Origin: Chloroflexota bacterium | GTDB taxonomy: Bacteria; Chloroflexota; Anaerolineae; Anaerolineales; Anaerolineaceae | Assembly: GCA_016887485.1 (NCBI GenBank) | Contig: CP069394.1 | Span: forward strand, 1,054,001-1,118,000 | Reading direction: 5' to 3' | DNA length: 64,000 nt | In this document: one piece after another, positions 17,619-26,054 of the stretch | How the letters are laid out: every line of letters starts with the position of its first letter | Position numbering within the stretch: the first letter of the stretch is position 1 | Made by a program: the position numbers and the translations under genes | Notes under the pieces: generated by a model | The model's input: only the letters and a program-made list of their open reading frames with translations | Database searches by the model: none | What the model was told of the DNA's origin: nothing

Positions 17619-18353
17619 TTATAAGCTGCCATGTGACTGCAGCCGGCTAATCAAATCTTCCAGATCATCCTCAGAAACAAATTGGTCAAATCCGCTGCCG
17701 GGCATCAGCCTCGCAGCTTGATAAATTTCCTTCTTCATTGCTTCGGAATAAGGCGAAGTCATCTCGAGAGCCTCATCAAAAGCCGCGATGATCCGAGCCG
17801 CCAGGTCACTGACCCCTTGCGCCATCGCCTGTTTTTCAATCCTAATTAATTCACCAAAGCCAAGTGGATCCTGTTTCTCAGGTTTGATCTTTTCCCAACG
17901 ATTCAGATAATCCGTTAGCGAATCGATATGTAAAACCACAGTTCTCGGGTAATTCTTGAGCATCAGGTTATAGGGCTCATCAAACCCGGCGTTCTCCATC
18001 CGGCGCGAATCGCTGCGCAGGATCACAGTTGGTTTTGCCAGGAATTTCGCCATCATATACTCCGCCACCGTTCCTGCGTCCAACTCCAGGCCGTCGAATT
18101 GTGCCAGCAGCAAGTCCGTCCGCATCACATGCCAGAGATCTGTATTTCGGATCTGGATTGACACATCCGGATGCTCAAATCCCTCCGGTTGTTCCGATTG
18201 CGGCAGGATCAATTGATATTTCCCGCTGGATTGTTCCCAAATCGCTTCCTTTATGGCAAGGTTCATCGCCAATTCACGATAGGTGAAAAGGCCGCCAGCG
18301 GCGTAAATCGTATAGGGTTCATTCTTTGGATGGGATTGTGTCGTTTTGGGCAT
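17619..18353 (-). CDS. Nucleoside 2-deoxyribosyltransferase-like protein
   Basis: The N-terminal half carries the fold landmarks of nucleoside 2-deoxyribosyltransferases, which exchange bases between deoxyribonucleosides: TIYAAGGLFTYRELAMN, then NTDLWHVMRTDLLLAQFDG and the active-site-type stretch ELDAGTVAEYMMAKFLAKP with a conserved Asp, GT and Glu. The C-terminal 110 residues are helical and not recognised. The start at 18353 has AGGAG seven bases upstream; in-frame ATGs further upstream lack this. The gene is convergent with cysW. The exact substrate is unknown. Confidence 0.72.
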   Translation of the reverse strand: MPKTTQSHPKNEPYTIYAAGGLFTYRELAMNLAIKEAIWEQSSGKYQLILPQSEQPEGFEHPDVSIQIRNTDLWHVMRTDLLLAQFDGLELDAGTVAEYMMAKFLAKPTVILRSDSRRMENAGFDEPYNLMLKNYPRTVVLHIDSLTDYLNRWEKIKPEKQDPLGFGELIRIEKQAMAQGVSDLAARIIAAFDEALEMTSPYSEAMKKEIYQAARLMPGSGFDQFVSEDDLEDLISRLQSHGSL

Positions 18354-18533
18354 TTTCACTCCTGAGCCTGCTCTCATGTATGATAAAAACAGCGAAAAAA
18401 TTCTAGGTTTCCTAAGTATAACCAAAAAAAGCCTCAGGTAGATTTTTCCGCTATTAATTTTGATGTTTGGTTAATATTTCATTAAATTTTTATTTATTCT
18501 AATCTATTTTTAATTTTTACTAGGTTATACGGC

Positions 18534-18563
18534 TAGACATAATTTTTATGCCTGGTATATAAT
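18534..18563 (+). promoter_or_regulatory. Putative sigma-70 promoter of the subtilisin gene
   Basis: TAGACA (18534-18539) and a perfect TATAAT (18558-18563) are 18 bp apart, 30 bp before the start codon, in a very AT-rich upstream region. Confidence 0.6.
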
Positions 18564-18593
18564 TAACTATCAATTCTTTACTTGGAGGTAAAA

Positions 18594-20540
18594 ATGATGT
18601 TACGTCAACGAACTAAATGGTTCACTTTCGCCATGATCGTGATAATGCTATTTATCGCGGTCACACCGGTTACGGCGGCTCCGAAAGACACCGTGCGAGT
18701 CTGGGTGTCCTATCAGAGCGGCAAGAAAGCGGAAGTGTTCCAGGCCCTCGACAAGGCCAAAGCTCAACTCCACTATGACTTCCCTGAACTGGAAGCCTAT
18801 GTGGTCACCCTTCCTGAAGCGGCCCTCAATGGCATCGTGAACAATCCCTTTGTGATCGATGTTGAAGAGGATCCGGTTCGCTATGCTATCGACCCCGTAG
18901 AAGTAGCCGTTGCCCCCGGTCCCGATGATACCGTGGATGTCAATGGCCAGGTTATTCCCTGGGGTATCGATGCCGTTCAGGCCCGTGAAGTCTGGGATGC
19001 AGATTATGACGCCGTTGTTGACGATGGTGCTCCTGATGGTTCCGGTATCACCGTCTGCATTATCGACACGGGTTACTATGCTGACCATGAGGATTTGATC
19101 GATTCAACCACTGGTCTGTCCCAGGTAGACGATGACTACACTCGGGATGGCGAAGGTCATGGTTCCCATGTTGCAGGCACCATTTCCGCCCTCAACAACA
19201 GCATCGGCGTTGTCGGTGTGACCCCCGGTACAGTTAATTTGACCATTGTCAAGATCTTCAATGATGATGGCGTTTGGACCAGTGCCTCAAACCTGGTTAG
19301 CGCTATTTACACCTGCCGTGACAACGGCGCTGATGTTATCAGCATGAGCCTGGGAGGCGTGACCTCCAGCCGGAAAGAACAGCGCGCCTTTGATGAACTT
19401 TATGCTGCTGGCATCCTTTCCATTGCTGCAGCCGGTAATGAACAGCAAGAAACCCCCGGCGCTTATGAATATCCCGGATCTTATGATTCCGTCGTCTCTG
19501 TAGCAGCAGTCGATTCTGCGCTGAATATAGCCGATTTCTCCCAACAAAATGATCAAGTGGAAATTGCTGCTCCCGGTGTGGGCGTTCTATCCACCATTCC
19601 TTATGTTGACACTAACCTGGTCAGTGTGGCTGGCGTGGATTACATCGCCAATCATATTGAATACAGTGCTCTAGGGACAGCATCCGGCGCTTTCGTTGAT
19701 GGTGGTCTCTGCACCACCACCGGCCCTTGGTCCGGTCAAGTCGTTCTCTGTTCCCGCGGCGACATCTCCTTCTATGACAAGGTGATGAATGTTCAGAATA
19801 GTGGCGGCGCAGCTGCCGTGATTTATAACAATGAACCTGGCAATTTCCTGGGTACCCTGGGCGATGGCGCTTCATCCAGCATCATCGGTGTATCCCTCAG
19901 CCAGGAAGACGGCCAATATCTAGTCGCCAATGAACTGGGCAACGTTGCGACAATCACCAGCACCCATGACTGGCCAACCAGTGGCTACGAAGCTTGGGGC
20001 GGCACATCCATGGCTACCCCGCACGTTTCCGGTGTGGCAGCTCTGATCTGGTCCGCGAATCCCTCCTGGACCAACGTTCAGATCCGCGAAGCATTGAACG
20101 CAACTGCGATTGATCTCGGTGCCGCTGGCCGTGATTCGGTCTTTGGCTATGGTCTGGTACAGGCTGCGGCTGCTCTCGAGTATCTGCAGGGCGGCGTGAC
20201 ACCTCCGCCACCCCCGCCACCAACTGGCGCACTCATTGCTGAAATTGTGGCCCCCGCCGAAGGCACCGTCTTTGCCAACCGCCAAACAGCGACCATTGAA
20301 GTTGCCGTGGTGGATGACAATAGCGATCCGGTTGCCGGCGCATCAGTTTCCGTGGTCGTGACCGGCTCCACCGGCAAGACCGTGAGCCTCTCCGGCACCA
20401 CTGGCGCAGATGGTATTGCTAGCATGTCCTTCAAGATCAACGCTGGCAAGACAGGTTACGGCACTTATCTCGTGAACGCAACCGCCTCAATGACAGGCTA
20501 TGATGATGGTACAGCGTCCAGCACATTTATCGTTCAATAG
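18594..20540 (+). CDS. Secreted subtilisin-like (S8) serine protease with PA and Ig-like domains
   Basis: An extracellular protease of 648 residues. GGAGG (18584-18588) precedes twin ATGs. A signal peptide ends near TPVTAAP. An I9-type propeptide (about 35-105) ends before the catalytic domain. The triad is Asp158 in IIDTGY, His189 in GHGSHVAGT and Ser472 in GGTSMATPHVSG; the oxyanion Asn is in AAAGNEQQ. A protease-associated (PA) insertion lies about 345-440. After a run of prolines (about 543-549) comes a C-terminal Ig-like domain of about 100 residues that may anchor or bind substrate. It is followed by a strong terminator. A broken second copy of its last codons lies at 22351-22466. Confidence 0.94.
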   Translation: MMLRQRTKWFTFAMIVIMLFIAVTPVTAAPKDTVRVWVSYQSGKKAEVFQALDKAKAQLHYDFPELEAYVVTLPEAALNGIVNNPFVIDVEEDPVRYAIDPVEVAVAPGPDDTVDVNGQVIPWGIDAVQAREVWDADYDAVVDDGAPDGSGITVCIIDTGYYADHEDLIDSTTGLSQVDDDYTRDGEGHGSHVAGTISALNNSIGVVGVTPGTVNLTIVKIFNDDGVWTSASNLVSAIYTCRDNGADVISMSLGGVTSSRKEQRAFDELYAAGILSIAAAGNEQQETPGAYEYPGSYDSVVSVAAVDSALNIADFSQQNDQVEIAAPGVGVLSTIPYVDTNLVSVAGVDYIANHIEYSALGTASGAFVDGGLCTTTGPWSGQVVLCSRGDISFYDKVMNVQNSGGAAAVIYNNEPGNFLGTLGDGASSSIIGVSLSQEDGQYLVANELGNVATITSTHDWPTSGYEAWGGTSMATPHVSGVAALIWSANPSWTNVQIREALNATAIDLGAAGRDSVFGYGLVQAAAALEYLQGGVTPPPPPPPTGALIAEIVAPAEGTVFANRQTATIEVAVVDDNSDPVAGASVSVVVTGSTGKTVSLSGTTGADGIASMSFKINAGKTGYGTYLVNATASMTGYDDGTASSTFIVQ

Positions 20541-20563
20541 AATAACTAGCTAGTAAAAAAATT

Positions 20564-20593
20564 AGAGGCTGACCAATTGGTCAGCCTCTTTTA
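20564..20593. terminator. Bidirectional terminator (copy A of a duplicated element)
   Basis: The arms AGAGGCTGACC and GGTCAGCCTCT enclose an AATT loop, with an A-run before and a T-run after. It ends the protease transcript and, on the other strand, the acr3 transcript. A near-identical copy is at 22490-22518. Confidence 0.92.
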
Positions 20594-20638
20594 TTGTCAG
20601 AAATCCATTAAATCAATTGCATAGAGAATGAATCCTTA

Positions 20639-21688
20639 TCAGACTGCTTCTTCAATCTCAACCTTTGTTGAACCTGCCCAAAAGCCCTTCGAGTTAAGCC
20701 ATTTTCCAAAAGCAACCAGGCTCAACATAACTGGCACCTCCCAGAACAATCCCATTGTCGTTCCCAAAGCAGCTTCGGAACCGACACCATACAGTGCAAC
20801 GGCAGATGCAATCGCAATTTCAAAATGGCTGGATGATCCAATTAAGACCGTGATAATTGCTTCCCGATATTTAAGCTTGAACAACTTGGTCATCAAGATG
20901 TTATAGCCTACGACAAGAACAAAACCTAACAATAGAGGGATTGAAACAAGCAACAACTTATCAAAATTCTGCAAAAGCACTTGACCATTTAAAGAGAAGA
21001 GAATCACCAAAGTTGATAACAAGGCAATAGTAGATATTTTTCCAACAACAGGGCGATATTTTTGGGTAAACCAGGAATCACCTTTCCATTGGATTAGTAC
21101 TCTCTTGGTGAAAATTCCAAGCACCATAGGTAAACCTATGAATACTAAAGCGGAAATCAATAGCAAACCTCGATCCAAAGGGATACCTTGGATGCCAGTC
21201 AATAAACTGACCACTGGAACATAGAAGAACATAATCGTAATTGTGTTTAAACTGGTGTTGATTACATTTTGCTCTTGGTTGCCATCAGCCAGCTTTCCCC
21301 ATACCAACACCATGGCAGTACAGGGACTCGAGCCCAACAAAATGACAGCAACGAGTAATTGCGGGTTATCTTGTAAAAACAAATTTGCCAGTACTGCAGT
21401 TAATAATGGCGCTACAAGCCAGTTGGAAATCATTGTGAGCAAAATGGGTAAAGGATTCTTTCGCAGCTTTCTGATTTCTGAAAATTGGATATTCAACATG
21501 GCGGGATACATCATTAGGAATAGACATATACCTATTGGTATGGAAATACCCCTAATCTGCCATGAATTGATTTTCTCCCCAATTCCAGGCAACAGTATTG
21601 ATAATAAGATGCCAGCGCCCATACAAAGCGCGACCCAAATGGCAAGAAATTTTTCAAACGTACTTATGTGTTTTTCTGCAGATTCCAT
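20639..21688 (-). CDS. acr3: ACR3-family arsenite efflux permease
   Basis: Exports arsenite (and possibly antimonite) across the membrane. It has 349 residues and about ten hydrophobic segments. Family landmarks are LLGSSPCTAMVLVWGKLADGN, with the conserved Cys of the PCT motif, and LIGSSSHFEIAIASAVALYG in the C-terminal half. It is co-directional with and 46 bases downstream of arsR, so the two form an arsR-acr3 operon. No arsC reductase is next to it. Visibly lower GC than the flanking housekeeping genes. Confidence 0.93.
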   Translation of the reverse strand: MESAEKHISTFEKFLAIWVALCMGAGILLSILLPGIGEKINSWQIRGISIPIGICLFLMMYPAMLNIQFSEIRKLRKNPLPILLTMISNWLVAPLLTAVLANLFLQDNPQLLVAVILLGSSPCTAMVLVWGKLADGNQEQNVINTSLNTITIMFFYVPVVSLLTGIQGIPLDRGLLLISALVFIGLPMVLGIFTKRVLIQWKGDSWFTQKYRPVVGKISTIALLSTLVILFSLNGQVLLQNFDKLLLVSIPLLLGFVLVVGYNILMTKLFKLKYREAIITVLIGSSSHFEIAIASAVALYGVGSEAALGTTMGLFWEVPVMLSLVAFGKWLNSKGFWAGSTKVEIEEAV

Positions 21689-21734
21689 AATTATCAGTCC
21701 TCACAATGATTGAATGGTGCACTTGATGAACATT

Positions 21735-22091
21735 TCAACATACAGTATTTTTCGGACCACAAATATCCTTACAGGGCTGAATTCTGTCCTTATCAAAGAA
21801 TTCATCAAAGAATAATTTGATCTGATCAAACGCCTCTTCATTGATCGAATAATAAATCCAGCGCCCATCATCTTCATCCCTCTTTGCCTTCACAAGACCT
21901 GAATCACATAGGATTGCCAAGTGATGAGAAACCAAATTAGCAGATAAGGATAATGATTTGCCTAACTCACAGTTACACTGAATACCTTCGATGATTTTGT
22001 TCAGCAGCAATAAACGATTCGGCTCCCCGAGAACTTTTAATACAGTTGCTAGCTGATCTATCGGTTGATTTAAACTTTCTTCCGCTCTCAT
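21735..22091 (-). CDS. arsR: ArsR/SmtB-family metalloid-responsive repressor
   Basis: A winged-helix repressor released from DNA by arsenite. It has 118 residues from the ATG at 22091; an in-frame TTG at 22100 is possible. The helix-turn-helix is SLSLSANLVSHHLAILCDSGLVKAKRD, cited here only as landmarks around residues 50-78. The metal site is CNCELG in the third helix, as in arsenite-responsive members. The C-terminus adds three more Cys (PCKDICGPKNTVC), which may contribute to binding. A consensus promoter and a dyad lie upstream. Confidence 0.92.
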   Translation of the reverse strand: MRAEESLNQPIDQLATVLKVLGEPNRLLLLNKIIEGIQCNCELGKSLSLSANLVSHHLAILCDSGLVKAKRDEDDGRWIYYSINEEAFDQIKLFFDEFFDKDRIQPCKDICGPKNTVC

Positions 22092-22144
22092 ATTTCCCAA
22101 CCTGTCTCTTTTGACAACAACATAAAAAACCGTTTACCTGACCC

Positions 22145-22157
22145 TCAAAGACTTTGA
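22145..22157. promoter_or_regulatory. Candidate ArsR operator dyad
   Basis: TCAAAG and CTTTGA flank a single A, downstream of the predicted transcription start and ahead of arsR. It is the right kind of place and symmetry for autorepression; binding is inference. Confidence 0.45.
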
Positions 22158-22195
22158 TGTTCAAATAAATCCTCAATTAGTTCAATGCAGATTGA

Positions 22196-22223
22196 ATTAT
22201 ATAGTTAATAGCTCTTCTGTCAA
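22196..22223 (-). promoter_or_regulatory. Consensus sigma-70 promoter for arsR-acr3
   Basis: Read on the minus strand, a perfect TTGACA (22223-22218) and a perfect TATAAT (22201-22196) are separated by 16 bp, about 105 bp upstream of the arsR start. Such a strong promoter fits a tightly repressed detoxification operon. Confidence 0.8.
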
Positions 22224-22350
22224 GTGATCACCTTTTTATCAGGCCGAAATTCATCCCCCAGCGATGTTCTGCCATCTCCATAAAAGTCTTTCGCCAACCA
22301 TTGAACACCAAAATCGAATAAATTAACTAAGATTGTTTCTTTCCATCAAT

Positions 22351-22466
22351 GTCACCTTCAAGGTTAAAACTGACTTCATAGTAAGGGCACCTACACCATC
22401 GACTCAACCGCCTCGATGACCGGCTATGATGATACTTCAGCGTCCAGCACATTTATCGTTCAATAG
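22351..22466 (+). pseudogene. Remnant of the 3' end of a subtilisin-type gene
   Basis: From 22386 the frame reads GTYTIDSTASMTGYDD then ASSTFIVQ and a stop, matching the last 26 residues of the protease ending at 20540. The upstream part (TFK at 22354-22362) is out of frame by one base and meets a TGA at 22371, so it is not translatable. The copy continues through the stop, the ACTAGCTAGT spacer and the terminator. Substitutions in the coding part show it is not a very recent copy. Confidence 0.85.
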
Positions 22467-22489
22467 AATAACTAGCTAGTATAAAAATT

Positions 22490-22518
22490 AGAGGCTGACC
22501 AATTGGTCAGCCTCTTTT
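22490..22518. terminator. Terminator (copy B of the duplicated element)
   Basis: The same AGAGGCTGACC/GGTCAGCCTCT hairpin as at 20564, following the pseudogene remnant. On the other strand it can end the lipoprotein transcript finishing at 22535. Confidence 0.88.
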
Positions 22519-22534
22519 ACTTCAATTTAATTAA

Positions 22535-23605
22535 TTATCGAGTTCTATAACTCGATTCTATTGGTCCACATAATTTATAATCTGAATGCCCCCCTCCCAA
22601 CATCAAATATCCTTGATAGACGATATTCCATCCGCTAATTCTTTTTATACTGCCAAAATTCGATAGACTTCCACGACGATAATCAAGGACAAATAAATCC
22701 GACCCCTCTTTACCAACAGCGGAAATCCCTATTTCTCTTGGATTTGAAGAAAAATAAACATTCAATGCCTCACTTGGAAAGTCAAAAGATCCTATTACAG
22801 ACATGTCTTCAAGGTCATACAGCCAAAGGGTGCTATTTAATCCATCTTGCATGACCATCAGATCATATTCATTGCTGAAACCAACCAACACAAGCCTATT
22901 AGGTGTCTTCAGTATATTGTTGGTGCTGCCATCTTCAAGGTTGACTAAATTTACTTTGGTTATCGCACCCTTTTTATGAATGAAGTACAATCCCCTGTCT
23001 CCCCAAAACATTTGCGAACTATACCCATCAGGCAGGGCATACGTAAGTTCGTTTTGTAATTCTCCGCTCCTGTCGAGGATATAAATTGTATCTGGGTCCA
23101 CATGGACAGCAATTTGAGTTTCATCCGGTGACCAGGATTTTTGCGTGCATCCGCTGTGCTCAAACTGGAAAGCATTGGTAGTCAGAACCTCATTTTCCGG
23201 ATCGATTTTGTAGATGACTACCTTATTTTTATTTGGACAATACCCCGGTTGATCATATCCATCTGAAATAAAGGCAGTACTATCAGCAGCCCACTCAGCG
23301 CCATAGACAATGCCAACCTCCTCATCTTGATAGAGAATGAGATCTGGATTGATCAGCGAATAGCCCACAAAAGCCCAGGGATCTTCTGAGTCATCGGATA
23401 TCTGGGTTTGCACAACAAACCATTCTCCATTGGGAGAAAATTGATCGGCATTCAGAATGAACGGATCGCCGTCTTTTATTGCCATCAGTTGGGAGGTTAT
23501 TGCCTCTGCGGCATCCTCAACCTCACTAACCTGTGGCCGACACGAGGTCAGTAGAAAAAGACATCCGAATAAGAAAACCAGTAAGCTGTGCAGTTTAATT
23601 TTCAT
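22535..23605 (-). CDS. Lipoprotein with beta-propeller-like repeats, function unknown
   Basis: A protein of 356 residues from the ATG at 23605, which has GGTGGTG just upstream; a slightly earlier start exists. The signal ends in the lipobox LLTSC. Repeated segments such as ADSTAFISDG, SPDETQIAVHVDPDTIYILDRSGE and NPREIGISAVGKEGSDLFVLD resemble TolB/WD40-like blades. It is probably exposed on the outer face of the membrane. No enzyme motif is seen. Together with the next two minus-strand genes it forms a lower-GC block. Confidence 0.65.
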   Translation of the reverse strand: MKIKLHSLLVFLFGCLFLLTSCRPQVSEVEDAAEAITSQLMAIKDGDPFILNADQFSPNGEWFVVQTQISDDSEDPWAFVGYSLINPDLILYQDEEVGIVYGAEWAADSTAFISDGYDQPGYCPNKNKVVIYKIDPENEVLTTNAFQFEHSGCTQKSWSPDETQIAVHVDPDTIYILDRSGELQNELTYALPDGYSSQMFWGDRGLYFIHKKGAITKVNLVNLEDGSTNNILKTPNRLVLVGFSNEYDLMVMQDGLNSTLWLYDLEDMSVIGSFDFPSEALNVYFSSNPREIGISAVGKEGSDLFVLDYRRGSLSNFGSIKRISGWNIVYQGYLMLGGGHSDYKLCGPIESSYRTR

Positions 23606-23702
23606 CACCACCAACTTTGAATCATCCAGGAATAATCCACCGCGCTTGATTCACAAAGGGGCCAAGAAGTGTAACTGAACATAAAACGGTCGGATGCATT
23701 CC

Positions 23703-24086
23703 TTACCAGTCACAATTGTTGAAACAGTAACCGCAATCCCAAATTCTACCCAAGGTCGAATGCACCCAAGAATTACAGGAATAACTCTTGCGGAAATGTC
23801 GGAAAATATCAAAAGAAACCTCAGGTGTTCCATAGATCGATATCTTGTATTCAAACCGGCCATGAGGTGCTTTCGGAATTTCATCCAAGTAATCCGGTAC
23901 CAGGCTATCGAGATCTTCCGGATATACGCCTTGATCTGCGTTGTATACATCAATCACGGCAATGATCAAATCACCATCTCGCTGCCCCTGCTGAAGCTCA
24001 TCCTGATAATGAAGAGGGTTGTTATCACAGGAAACCAGCAGCAGGCAAATCACGAGGAGCGCGAACATTCTTAAAGCTGTTCTCAT
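23703..24086 (-). CDS. Small lipoprotein with a pseudopilin G-like domain
   Basis: A protein of 127 residues with a lipoprotein signal ending LLVSC. The middle (DLIIAVIDVYNADQGVYPEDLDSLVPDYL, residues about 39-67) resembles the C-terminal part of type II secretion pseudopilins (GspG), where a helix precedes the GxYP motif. The last 25 residues contain four cysteines. It lacks the pseudopilin N-terminal helix, so it is not a pilin. Function unknown. Confidence 0.6.
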   Translation of the reverse strand: MRTALRMFALLVICLLLVSCDNNPLHYQDELQQGQRDGDLIIAVIDVYNADQGVYPEDLDSLVPDYLDEIPKAPHGRFEYKISIYGTPEVSFDIFRHFRKSYSCNSWVHSTLGRIWDCGYCFNNCDW

Positions 24087-24127
24087 TTCACTTACCTCAT
24101 TGGGTCACGTTGCAGTGTTTAGACAGT

Positions 24128-24715
24128 TTAATCTTTCATTATTTTCTTAACATCGTTGACGCACTGTTCAAGCAATTCATCCGGATCAATCCCATCCCTT
24201 GATACGATCCTACCGTACCGGTCCATCCCCTCAACCCGGTAATAGCCCTGCGATATTTCATCAATGCGGAATGCCCAACCGTCAACTTTTCCCTTGATTG
24301 GAAAATTGATTAATTTGTCATCACACTTTTTGGTAATTTCCTTCGTAAAGCTCGTTTTCGGCTTATCGCCTTTTTGAGAATATTTAAAAATAGTCTGAAG
24401 CTTCTCCTTGTTTATTCCCAAAATCTCCTCGCCATTCATGATTCGTTCTATTGCTCGAGTCACCAAAAAACTTGATAACCCAAGTAGCAGACAACAACCA
24501 AAGAAATATGGCACAAGTATGTTACTTGCCTCAGAAGACGGTTGAGACATCATTAATAACTCAGAACTGAAGTACAAAATGATGAACATTAGTAATGGCT
24601 TAACGATGCATGAGAGGATTTTGTCCTTCGGATACCGCCAAAGATAATAAACCAACCTAAATGCAATAATGATTATGACTAAATATATTATCCCTGTGAG
24701 TATTTTTATAAACAT
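24128..24715 (-). CDS. Hypothetical membrane protein
   Basis: A protein of 195 residues. There are three hydrophobic segments in the first 90 residues (about 5-25, 37-55, 68-88), then a soluble C-terminal part ending in a charged helix (CVNDVKKIMKD). No family recognised. Lower GC than the neighbouring core genes; lies between two small lipoproteins and tRNA-Val. Confidence 0.6.
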   Translation of the reverse strand: MFIKILTGIIYLVIIIIAFRLVYYLWRYPKDKILSCIVKPLLMFIILYFSSELLMMSQPSSEASNILVPYFFGCCLLLGLSSFLVTRAIERIMNGEEILGINKEKLQTIFKYSQKGDKPKTSFTKEITKKCDDKLINFPIKGKVDGWAFRIDEISQGYYRVEGMDRYGRIVSRDGIDPDELLEQCVNDVKKIMKD

Positions 24716-24826
24716 GGTAATTTCTCTGAAAGACTCCCCGTTTTCCTGACAGCTTTTGTAATCCAGTTCATGCTAGACTTAATTCTTCATCACCTTCTCG
24801 AAATTCACCCCCATTCGAAGGTATAA

Positions 24827-24900
24827 TGGGCGGAACAGGGCTCGAACCTGCGACCTCATCTGTGTAAGAGATGCGCTCTAACCAACTGAGCTACCCGCCC
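24827..24900 (-). tRNA. tRNA-Val (anticodon TAC)
   Basis: Read on the minus strand it is 74 nt: a 7-bp acceptor stem (GGGCGGG with TCCGCCC), D arm, anticodon stem CATCT/AGATG with loop CTTACAC, and T arm GCAGG TTCGAGC CCTGT. Discriminator A; no encoded CCA. Its 3' end faces the low-GC block to the left. Confidence 0.96.
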
Positions 24901-24945
24901 AACGAGAATATTATACCGCAGAACATCTGAATTGATATCTAAATT

Positions 24946-25713
24946 ATGAAAATTCTTCGCTTCTCAACCCCCGATCTCTCCCCCCGGTATGGCTGGCTGC
25001 ACGAAGCCCTTGTCGGTCAGCTGGATGGCGACCCCTTCAGCGCCTATCGTCGGCTCGACCCGGAATTCCCGGTCGAAACGGTCACGCTCCTGCCCCCTGT
25101 TCGGCCATCCAAGATCATCTGTGTGGGCCGCAACTTTGAAGCCCATGCCCGAGAGATGGATAACCCCGTGGATGAGATTCCATTGCTCTTCCTCAAGCCG
25201 CCCAGCAGTTTGACCGCACCGGGCAACCCGATCATCCTGCCACCCCAATCCCGCCAGGTGCAACACGAAGCTGAACTGGCTGTGGTGATTGGTAAACAGG
25301 GCCGCTGGATCCATCCGGATAACGCCATGGACCACGTCTTCGGTTACACCATCGCCAATGACGTCACCGCCCGTGACCTGCAGCGTTCGGACCGCCTCTT
25401 CACCCGCGCCAAGGGCTTCGACACTTTCTGCCCCCTCGGCCCCTGGATCGAGACGGATTTCGACCCCTCCGATGCCCTCATCACCTGCCATGTCGGTGAC
25501 GAATTACGCCAAATGGCCTCCACCCGCGATATGGTCTTCACTATCCCGCAGCTGATCGTTTTCGCCTCCTCGATCATGACCCTCGAACCCGGCGACCTGA
25601 TCCTGACAGGCACACCAGCAGGTGTCGGCGACCTGACGGCGGGCATCAGCGTCAGCATCACCATTGAAGGCCTGGGCACGCTGACCAACCCCGTCCTGAG
25701 CGAAGCAGACTAA
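24946..25713 (+). CDS. Fumarylacetoacetate hydrolase family protein
   Basis: Members cleave or rearrange C-C bonds in dicarbonyl acids. The family core is present: KIICVGRNFEAHAREM, FLKPPSSLTAPGNPI, the metal-binding EAELAVVIGK, GYTIANDVTARDLQ, and GDLILTGTPAGVG. Its 255 residues are typical of the bacterial 2-hydroxyhepta-2,4-diene-1,7-dioate isomerase-like branch. The substrate cannot be told from sequence; no aromatic-degradation genes are adjacent. First gene of a co-directional run. Confidence 0.9.
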   Translation: MKILRFSTPDLSPRYGWLHEALVGQLDGDPFSAYRRLDPEFPVETVTLLPPVRPSKIICVGRNFEAHAREMDNPVDEIPLLFLKPPSSLTAPGNPIILPPQSRQVQHEAELAVVIGKQGRWIHPDNAMDHVFGYTIANDVTARDLQRSDRLFTRAKGFDTFCPLGPWIETDFDPSDALITCHVGDELRQMASTRDMVFTIPQLIVFASSIMTLEPGDLILTGTPAGVGDLTAGISVSITIEGLGTLTNPVLSEAD

Positions 25714-25758
25714 CCCCAATCAATTGACATTTGCCCCACCTCCGGTTAAATTTAGACC

Positions 25759-26046
25759 ATGAGTGTCGGAATTCTGCGTCTCTCGTTTCGCCTGCCGGAA
25801 TGTCACTCCCTCAAGGAAAAACGCGGCCGGATCAAGCCTGTGATCGCCCGTCTGCACCGGGAATTTAACGTCTCGGTGGCGGAGGTTGACGACCAGGACC
25901 TCTGGCAGAGCTGTGGATTGCTGGTGGCGTGTGCCTCGGGCAGCGGTCGCCAGGCAGAGATCGTCCTGACCCGTGTGCTTCAATATCTCGAGACGCACTG
26001 GCCCGACCTGCCGCTCACGGATGAACAAATCGAAATTATCAACTAA
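25759..26046 (+). CDS. DUF503 (YlxP-like) family protein
   Basis: A small protein of 95 residues matching the DUF503 pattern: LPECHSLKEKRGRIKPVI, then FNVSVAEVDDQDLWQS. The family fold is ferredoxin-like; in Firmicutes it neighbours rbfA/infB and is thought to be linked to ribosome maturation. Here it lies eight bases before an SDR gene. Confidence 0.88.
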   Translation: MSVGILRLSFRLPECHSLKEKRGRIKPVIARLHREFNVSVAEVDDQDLWQSCGLLVACASGSGRQAEIVLTRVLQYLETHWPDLPLTDEQIEIIN

Positions 26047-26054
26047 GGATCATT

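Noticed and set aside
24700-24950. Integrative element at tRNA-Val with integrase and attachment repeat
   Set aside because: No integrase, recombinase or transposase gene was found in the window, and no copy of the tRNA 3' end was seen near the other edge of the low-GC block.
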